A stretch of DNA of 64,000 nt, taken from contig NZ_JNIO01000008.1 of the NCBI RefSeq assembly GCF_000702545.1, forward strand, positions 496,001 to 560,000. The letters are read 5' to 3'. The notes under the pieces were generated by a model. It was not told the origin of the DNA. It searched no databases and saw only the letters and a list, made by a program, of their open reading frames with translations. This document shows positions 58,902 through 64,000 of this stretch, piece after piece. Position 1 is the first letter of the stretch. Every line of letters begins with the position of its first letter. Origin of the DNA: Selenomonas sp. AB3002 (GTDB lineage Bacteria > Bacillota > Negativicutes > Selenomonadales > Selenomonadaceae). The position numbers and the translations under genes are program-made.

Positions 58902-59783
58902 ATGCATAGCAGCTTGAATGAGGCCGTGCAGAAATCTTTTGGCCAGGATGCGAGTGTGGAGTGGTCAGAGCCGGTTTCTGGCGGTGATATCAATGAAGCA
59001 TATCATCTTTTGCTGACTGGTGGAGAAGAGGTGTTCCTGAAGCTGAATGCCAGAGCAGAGGAGAATTTCTTTCCGGCGGAAGCATATGGGCTGAAGTGTA
59101 TGAAGGAAAGTGGTGCCAACGTACCTGAAGTGCTGGCAGTTGGGAAACTCACTGATGGTACGGGCTATCTTTTGCTATCCTATGTGAGAAGTGCATCCCG
59201 CAAGTCAGATTATTGGGTCAGCCTGGGTCATATGCTGGGCAGCATGCATAGGGCAGATACCATTAAGTTTACTGGCGGTAATGGGTATGGATTGAACAAG
59301 GACAACTACATAGGTGCCACCAGGCAAATCAATAAGCCCAAGGCTGGCTGGATAGAATTTTTCCGGGGAAACAGGCTGGCCACACAGATGAAAATGGCAG
59401 ACCATTATTTTGATAAGGAGGATAAGCGGTGTTGCCGGAGAATACTTGACCATCTTGAAGATTTCTTGATAGAGCCTGAGTTTCCCTCTTTGCTGCATGG
59501 TGATCTTTGGAGCGGTAATGTGATGGTGGACAGCCAGGGGGAGCCAATGCTTATAGACCCGGCAGTTTATGTTGGGCATCATGAAGCAGATTTAGCCATG
59601 ACGCAACTCTTTGGCGGCTTTGCTTCGGCCTTTTATGAAGCTTACCATGAAGTGGTCCCCAGAGAACCAGGTTATGCGGACAGGCGGGAGATATACAATT
59701 TGTACCACCTGCTGAATCATTTGAATTTATTTGGCAGGTCGTATATAGTTTCGGTAAGACGTATTTTAAAACGGTATTCTTAA
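58902..59783 (+). CDS. Fructosamine kinase-family protein
   Basis: The protein phosphorylates ketosamines (protein or small-molecule glycation products) or related substrates. Kinase-like features are [40 protein letters not shown], the catalytic [20 protein letters not shown] and the metal-binding [20 protein letters not shown]. Length (293 aa) is normal. GGGAGAATGGAAA precedes ATG. It is divergent from the nfo remnant. Confidence 0.88.
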   Translation: MHSSLNEAVQKSFGQDASVEWSEPVSGGDINEAYHLLLTGGEEVFLKLNARAEENFFPAEAYGLKCMKESGANVPEVLAVGKLTDGTGYLLLSYVRSASRKSDYWVSLGHMLGSMHRADTIKFTGGNGYGLNKDNYIGATRQINKPKAGWIEFFRGNRLATQMKMADHYFDKEDKRCCRRILDHLEDFLIEPEFPSLLHGDLWSGNVMVDSQGEPMLIDPAVYVGHHEADLAMTQLFGGFASAFYEAYHEVVPREPGYADRREIYNLYHLLNHLNLFGRSYIVSVRRILKRYS

Positions 59784-59839
59784 GGAAATTTTCATTGGTG
59801 ATGGTGAAGAATATATGTAGAATTATTTAGGGCAATGCT

Positions 59840-60655
59840 TTAGCTGCTGAAAGCAGGATTGGCAGTGCGGACGGTGCCAAGCTGACTGGAGTTTAGAAGG
59901 CAGAAGGCTGTTTCGACTTCTGGTGGAATATCTACATGAGTGATGAAGCCTTTGCCCTTGGGGCCGTAGCCGTTCTCATCATCCCTGAGTCTGGATATAT
60001 CTCCAAGAAGCAGGGTCACATAATGGCTTATATCCCAGAGGCCCCAATATGGGCGGATGAAACGGAGCGTGCCGTTTTTTGCTGTAAGGTAGGGACGATA
60101 GGGAGCATAGTTTATGATGAGGGTATCCTGTCCCTGCAGTTCCTTGGCAAAAACTGCAGCCATGCGGCGCTGCATGGAGGGATCCTGCATGATGAGGAGG
60201 GATTTTGCTGGTATGGCTGCTTCTCTGAGCCTGGCCAGGGCATAAGTGACATTGTTGCCGCAGTTGGTAGACTTTGTTTCCAGAAGGATATCGTGGATGC
60301 CATGCTCCTGGGCCAGGTAGTCGGCTATCATTTCTGCTTCCGGCTTGTCCTCAGTGTCCATATCAGGGAATCTGGCCTTGAATTTGTCCCGGAGTGATTG
60401 GGTAGTATGGCCAATGCCGCCAACTATCATCAGATGGCGGGCCAGACCACGCTTCCATGTGGCGGCAGCCACGTCACAGCCGAAGGGGATGGTGCCGCCG
60501 AAGAGAATCAGTACATCTACATGGTCAAAGCCATATTTGCTTTGCAAAGTATTGTGAGTAAGTTTAGGCAGGTCACGGGTGCCGAGAAACCGGGTAAGTG
60601 TGTTGGCAGCATTGGCAAGCTGCTGCAGGTGATTGTTTTTAGGTTGAATCTGCAT
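59840..60655 (-). CDS. YdcF-like (DUF218) protein
   Basis: The DUF218 domain shows DHVDVLILFGGTIPFGCDVA, HLMIVGGIGHTT, a central MIADYLAQEHGIHDILLETK followed by STNCGNNVTYALARLREA, and LIMQDPSMQRRMAAVFAKEL. YdcF-type proteins bind SAM or act in envelope metabolism; there is no signal peptide, so this one is cytoplasmic, as YdcF is. Length (271 aa) is typical. Confidence 0.85.
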   Translation of the reverse strand: MQIQPKNNHLQQLANAANTLTRFLGTRDLPKLTHNTLQSKYGFDHVDVLILFGGTIPFGCDVAAATWKRGLARHLMIVGGIGHTTQSLRDKFKARFPDMDTEDKPEAEMIADYLAQEHGIHDILLETKSTNCGNNVTYALARLREAAIPAKSLLIMQDPSMQRRMAAVFAKELQGQDTLIINYAPYRPYLTAKNGTLRFIRPYWGLWDISHYVTLLLGDISRLRDDENGYGPKGKGFITHVDIPPEVETAFCLLNSSQLGTVRTANPAFSS

Positions 60656-60788
60656 TGGACCGCGTCCTCTCTGTCAAGAAGTTTATGTACAAAGCATAGC
60701 TGATTTTATGGACGGATACAAGGAGTTAGTAAAGATTGGAAGATGAGCGCAATCAAACTGTTGGTAAGATAAGGAAGTAGTGAAATCA

Positions 60789-61277
60789 ATGACGCAAAAG
60801 ATATCCACAAGATTTATGGCACAGGCTGCCATTATTGCAGCCACCTATGTTGTACTGATCATTGTGTTTGCACCCATCTCATTCAGCGAGATACAGGTCA
60901 GGATAGCTGAGGCGCTGACCATACTGCCGGTATATACGGTAGCAGCGGTGCCGGGACTGGTTATCGGATGTCTCCTGGGCAACATCATAGGCGGGGCACC
61001 AATGCCTGATGTGGTATTCGGCACGGCAGCTACGCTGATTGGAGCAGTGGGGACCAGGCTGCTGCGCAGCAGGAGGCCTGTGATAGCTATAATTCCACCG
61101 ATTGCAGCCAATATGGTGATAATCCCGTTCGTACTGCGTTATGCCTATGAAGTACCTTTGCCTATACCACTGATGATGGCAACGGTAGGCATAGGGGAAG
61201 CAATATCCTGCGGTATGCTGGGGCTTTTGCTGCACAGGGCTCTACAGCCCCATAGAAGCAGTGTGTTTAAGGCGTGA
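60789..61277 (+). CDS. queT: QueT-family queuosine-precursor transporter
   Basis: Substrate-binding (S) component of an ECF-type transporter for preQ0/preQ1-like compounds. Signature segments are IAATYVVLIIVFAPISFSEI, VRIAEALTILPVYTVAAVPG, CLLGNIIGGAPMPDVVFGTA and IGEAISCGMLGLLLHRAL; five or six membrane segments in all. The energising ECF subunits must be encoded elsewhere. I looked for a preQ1 riboswitch in the upstream 120 bases and see none. Confidence 0.85.
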   Translation: MTQKISTRFMAQAAIIAATYVVLIIVFAPISFSEIQVRIAEALTILPVYTVAAVPGLVIGCLLGNIIGGAPMPDVVFGTAATLIGAVGTRLLRSRRPVIAIIPPIAANMVIIPFVLRYAYEVPLPIPLMMATVGIGEAISCGMLGLLLHRALQPHRSSVFKA

Positions 61278-61280
61278 AGA

Positions 61281-62015
61281 GTGTGGAAGATGGGAAAATA
61301 CATGATAGAGGAAAACATAATGCCTTGGGGCGGGCAGGTAGTGACGGTGCAGAAAAAGGCCATCAAGAATGTTTACTTGAAAGTGCTGCCGCCTGAAGGG
61401 AGCATACTCCTGTCGGTGCCGAAGGGGTATAGCAGGAAGGAAATAGAGGAGGTACTGGATAGCCGCAGGGAATGGCTGCTATCCAGGCAGCAGCTCATCA
61501 GGGAAAATGCCAGGGCATCAGTCAAGCGCCAGTATGTGACAGGGGAAAAGATACCTGTCTGGGGAAAGCCTTATGAACTGGTGGTGAGAGAAGTGGCAGG
61601 TAACAGAGCCAGGGTCACCTGCAAGGATGGCAAGGTGTTGCTCCTGGTGCCGGGATATGCCACCAGGGATCAAAGGAGGCAGGTTCTCAATGACTGGTAC
61701 CGCCGCCAGCTTGAAAGAGTGGTGGCAGCAGAGAAAAGCCGGTTGGAATCCTTAGTGGGGAAGACAGCAGCGGAGTGGCGCTTCCGGGATATGCATACCC
61801 GCTGGGGCACTTGCAATGTGCGTGCCCGCCGCATTTGGCTGTCCATACACCTGGCCAAGCAGTCCCCGGAGGTTTTCAGATATGTAGCCATACATGAGCT
61901 TACTCATCTCTGGGAGGCTAATCACGGCCCGGAGTTCAAGGCGAGGATGGACAGGTACTATCCTGGGTGGCGAGTAGTCAGGAAGCAGATGAATATTGCA
62001 GCTGATTTCGAGTGA
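61281..62015 (+). CDS. YgjP-like (DUF45) zinc metallopeptidase
   Basis: The C-terminal zincin region carries the HELTH-type motif (YVAIHELTHLWEANHGPEFK), the upstream FRDMHTRWGTCNVRARRIWL and the final MDRYYPGWRVVRKQMN, as in YgjP/DUF45 proteins. The N-terminal beta domain (KAIKNVYLKVLPPEGSILLS) is typical. The start is uncertain (GTG 61281, ATG 61290 or 61302). It starts 3 bases after queT and is probably co-transcribed with it. Confidence 0.85.
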   Translation: MWKMGKYMIEENIMPWGGQVVTVQKKAIKNVYLKVLPPEGSILLSVPKGYSRKEIEEVLDSRREWLLSRQQLIRENARASVKRQYVTGEKIPVWGKPYELVVREVAGNRARVTCKDGKVLLLVPGYATRDQRRQVLNDWYRRQLERVVAAEKSRLESLVGKTAAEWRFRDMHTRWGTCNVRARRIWLSIHLAKQSPEVFRYVAIHELTHLWEANHGPEFKARMDRYYPGWRVVRKQMNIAADFE

Positions 62016-62105
62016 TTAGGATTTTTACCCTTGAGAGTTTTATTTGTTAACCGTATGACGATTTAAGATTGCCGCGGTAAAGAGCACCTTATACGTATAT
62101 ATAGA

Positions 62106-62147
62106 AGGGAGCCGCCTGTTGATGTGAGTCAAGAGGCGGCTCTTTTG
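62106..62147 (+). terminator. Terminator after the queT operon
   Basis: AGCCGCCT and AGGCGGCT pair around a 16-base loop and are followed by CTTTTG, about 95 bases after the metallopeptidase stop. Confidence 0.7.
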
Positions 62148-62294
62148 TGGTGCCAGGAAAAGAGGATAAGGCCTTCCTTGCATTCGTGTCCGGTTGACCA
62201 TAGTGAAAAGCGCGGTGTGACTTTGGTTGTACGATGAAATCTGCGGCATCTGCCTGGACGAGGGATATATGTATGCAAAGGAGCAAGATTTTGC

Positions 62295-62344
62295 TTGACA
62301 TAAGTGGTATTATATACTACAGTATAAGTGGTACTAAATACTAC
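62295..62344 (+). promoter_or_regulatory. NAD-salvage promoter with two tandem NrtR-type operators
   Basis: TTGACA at 62295-62300 begins the promoter. Two imperfect palindromes follow, GTGGTATTATATACTAC (62304-62320) and GTGGTACTAAATACTAC (62328-62344), with start points 24 bases apart. The half-site GTGGTA/TACTAC repeated in tandem next to an NrtR-type gene suggests autoregulation of the whole operon. Confidence 0.7.
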
Positions 62345-62380
62345 ATGAGAGTTAAAGACCAGGATGGGGGATGGATAGTT

Positions 62381-63181
62381 ATGCCAGAGGAAAGAAGTCA
62401 GGAGGAGCAAGAGTTCCTGAAGAACTATGACCCTTCCAAATACGAAAGGCCGTCAGTGACGGCAGATGTGGTGATTTTCACCATGGACGAGGACAATGAG
62501 CTCAACGTCCTGCTTATCAAGCGGGGAGGACATCCCTACAAGGATTACTGGGCCATCCCCGGGGGCTTCCTGGAGGCGGGCAAGGAGTCCGTGGATGAAG
62601 CGGCGGCCCGGGAGCTTTTTGAGGAAACGGGAGTGAAGGTGAGCGATGGCATTGAACTGCGGCAGCTCATCACCGTGGGGGCGCCGGACAGGGACCCCCG
62701 CACCCATGTGGTGAGCGTGGTTTATACAGCTTTGGTGCCCAGAGGATTGCTGAAGGACATCGCTGCCGGAGACGATGCCAAGGAAGCCCGGCTCTTCAAG
62801 GTACGCCGGGGCTATGACGAGCATGGGGAGCTTTCCACCTACTTTGTCACCAGCGACTGTTCCATCACCATGAAGCATCTGGCCTTTGACCATGCTTTCC
62901 TCATCAGCACCGCCATCAAGCGGCTGCAGGGCAGGCTCAGCTATACAGACGATGCCTTTGCCCTGCTTCAGGATAAGTCAAGGTTTGAAATCTACGAACT
63001 GATGAAGATTCACGAAGCCATTCTCTTTCAGAAGCTGGACCGCTCCAACTTCCGCAAGATGTTCCTGCGCAGCCTGGTGGACAGGCAGCGGGTGAAGGAG
63101 ATAGGCAAGTACGATGCCTCCGGCAAGCCCAAGACCGCTTTGTATTGCTATCTGGAAAGGAAGGATTACGATGAAGGCTAA
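62381..63181 (+). CDS. nrtR: Nudix-type NrtR regulator of NAD metabolism
   Basis: A Nudix domain (GGFLEAGKESVDEAAARELF, then EETGV, the box GX5EX7REUXEEXGU) is fused to a C-terminal winged helix region (LQDKSRFEIYELMKIHEAIL, DRSNFRKMFLRSLVDRQRVK). This is the NrtR architecture, in which ADP-ribose or related ligands release DNA. The start at 62381 (MPEERSQEEQE) follows GGGGGA; ATG 62345 is an in-frame alternative. It overlaps the nicotinamidase gene by 11 bases and has operator-like sites upstream. Confidence 0.85.
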   Translation: MPEERSQEEQEFLKNYDPSKYERPSVTADVVIFTMDEDNELNVLLIKRGGHPYKDYWAIPGGFLEAGKESVDEAAARELFEETGVKVSDGIELRQLITVGAPDRDPRTHVVSVVYTALVPRGLLKDIAAGDDAKEARLFKVRRGYDEHGELSTYFVTSDCSITMKHLAFDHAFLISTAIKRLQGRLSYTDDAFALLQDKSRFEIYELMKIHEAILFQKLDRSNFRKMFLRSLVDRQRVKEIGKYDASGKPKTALYCYLERKDYDEG

Positions 63182-63728
63182 GAAAGTACTCATTGTGGTG
63201 GACATGCAGAATGACTTTATTGACGGGGCCTTAGGCTCCCAAGAGGCTGTGACCATCGTGGACAAGGTGGCGGAGAAGGTGAAGGCCGCCGAGGAGGAGG
63301 GCACGCTGGTGCTCTTCACCCGCGACACTCACGGCGAGGATTACATGACCACGGAGGAAGGGAAGAACCTGCCCGTGCCTCACTGCATAGAGCGCACTGA
63401 GGGCTGGCAGGTCAGCGAAAAGATTCCCTACCCCCAGAAATCCCGCAGCTTTGACAAGTTCACCTTCGGCTCTCTGGAAATGGGCACCTTCCTCAAGGAA
63501 CTGGCCTTCCCTCCCGAGAGGGTGGATCTGGTGGGTCTTTGCACGGATATCTGCGTGCTGTCCAATGCGGTGATAGCCAAGGCGGCTTTGCCCAATGCTC
63601 ACATCACAGTAGATGCCGCCTGCTGTGCGGGCGTGACGCCGGAGTCCCATGACACGGCTCTTTCCGCCATGAAGGCTATCCAGGTGGAAGTAGTGAACCA
63701 GGGTAGCGAGCCTTGGCGCAAGCAGTAA
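63171..63728 (+). CDS. pncA: Nicotinamidase / isochorismatase-family hydrolase
   Basis: It deaminates nicotinamide to nicotinate. The catalytic Asp lies in VVDMQNDFIDGALGS, and the catalytic Cys in VGLCTDICVLSNAVIAKAAL. The start at 63171 (MKAKKVLIVV) follows GGAAAGGAAGG and overlaps the regulator gene. The next gene encodes nicotinate phosphoribosyltransferase, so the operon forms the salvage route from nicotinamide to NAD. Confidence 0.9.
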   Translation: MKAKKVLIVVDMQNDFIDGALGSQEAVTIVDKVAEKVKAAEEEGTLVLFTRDTHGEDYMTTEEGKNLPVPHCIERTEGWQVSEKIPYPQKSRSFDKFTFGSLEMGTFLKELAFPPERVDLVGLCTDICVLSNAVIAKAALPNAHITVDAACCAGVTPESHDTALSAMKAIQVEVVNQGSEPWRKQ

Positions 63729-63767
63729 GCATGAAAAACTCAGACAGGAAGCAAGGAGGGGCAGGCA

Positions 63768-64000
63768 ATGAAGTTCAAGCAGATCGTCAATTCACTTTTG
63801 GAAACAGACCTTTACAAATTCAGCATGGGCCAGGCCATCTTCCATCAGGCCAGCGAGTATGAAACCACCTGGACTTTCAAGTGCAGGAATGAGAATGTCC
63901 GCTTCACCCCGGAAATGGTGGAGGAAATCAGGGAGCAGGTCAAGGCCTTCTGCTCACTGCGCTTCACGGAGGAGGAGCTTTCCTATCTCTCCGGCATCAA
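63768..64000 (+). CDS. pncB: Nicotinate phosphoribosyltransferase (partial)
   Basis: ATG at 63768 follows AAGGAGGGGCAGGC. The visible 77 residues are the N terminus of PncB: LLETDLYKFSMGQAIFHQAS, YETTWTFKCRNENVRFTPEM and FTEEELSYLSGI. The gene runs off the right edge. It converts nicotinate to its mononucleotide and completes the NrtR-PncA-PncB operon. Confidence 0.9.
   Translation, partial: MKFKQIVNSLLETDLYKFSMGQAIFHQASEYETTWTFKCRNENVRFTPEMVEEIREQVKAFCSLRFTEEELSYLSGI

Noticed and set aside
60680-60790. Possible preQ1 riboswitch before queT
   Set aside because: I looked for the short preQ1 aptamer pattern with its A-rich tail and found no matching stem.
1-64000. CRISPR arrays, tRNA and rRNA genes
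   Set aside because: No regularly spaced direct repeats and no tRNA- or rRNA-like sequence were noticed by eye; a covariance-model search would be needed to exclude small RNAs.

Overview
The window looks like a Selenomonas-type Negativicute (a diderm, anaerobic Firmicute). The evidence is the gene set (DUF438/DUF1858 redox proteins under a Crp/Fnr regulator, corrinoid adenosyltransferase, QueT, Nudix/NrtR-pncA-pncB), the strong AGGAGG-type ribosome binding sites and the signal-peptide style. The genus assignment is inference. Ordinary chromosomal genes lie mainly at 5.9-11.6 kb and 56.3-64.0 kb. Accessory DNA from mobile elements fills most of the rest and contains many broken genes.

Layout. 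0-5.3 kb: small hypothetical, exported and membrane genes with remnants (PIN toxin, SUKH-like immunity protein). 5.9-11.6 kb: a probable nitrosative/oxidative-stress pair (DUF1858 and DUF438-hemerythrin-PAS) divergent from a Crp/Fnr regulator across a perfect 18-bp palindrome, then corrinoid adenosyltransferase, a PARG-like TIGR02452 protein, a TrmO-like methyltransferase and an exported HAD hydrolase. 12.4-22.9 kb: part of a type IV secretion (conjugation) apparatus: VirB2, VirB3, a VirB4 N-domain-only protein, VirB4, lytic transglycosylase, VirB5/TrbJ, VirB6/TrbL and an M23/transglycosylase membrane protein. No relaxase, VirD4 or VirB8-11 is present, and two genes carry in-frame stops. 23.0-25.2 kb: a UPF0175/DUF3368 toxin-antitoxin pair, a DUF1653 gene with no start codon and a dead IS5-family element. 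25.3-45.8 kb: a ribosomal-peptide (RiPP) locus, interrupted at 25.9-29.2 kb by a chimeric IS1182-family element, a frameshifted ArdC-type gene, a hairpin-rich segment and an HsdS fragment. 46-51 kb: transposase wreckage, a truncated Nim-like gene, an acetyltransferase and an intact IS1182-family element. 51-56.2 kb: mobile-element maintenance genes (SSB, ArdC-type ssDNA-binding proteins, small proteins). 56.3-64.0 kb: chromosomal genes again, ending in an NAD-salvage operon.

The most interesting system is the RiPP locus. At least six Nif11-like precursor genes and several remnants surround a complete NHLM-type exporter: two adaptor proteins, a C39-peptidase ABC transporter and a second ABC transporter with a long N-terminal domain. 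The locus also holds a radical SAM/SPASM maturase, a second SPASM protein whose barrel-like region lacks the radical SAM cysteine motif, an ECF sigma factor, and a partner-switching module (STAS antagonist, RsbW-like kinase, Cache-HAMP-SpoIIE phosphatase). The reading I propose is that an extracellular signal acts through the phosphatase and partner switch on transcription, the SPASM enzymes modify Trp/Cys/His-containing cores, and the C39 transporter cuts after Gly-Gly and exports the product. Two precursors have strikingly shortened leaders, and the sensor phosphatase looks like a mosaic whose original sensor half survives as a fragment next door.
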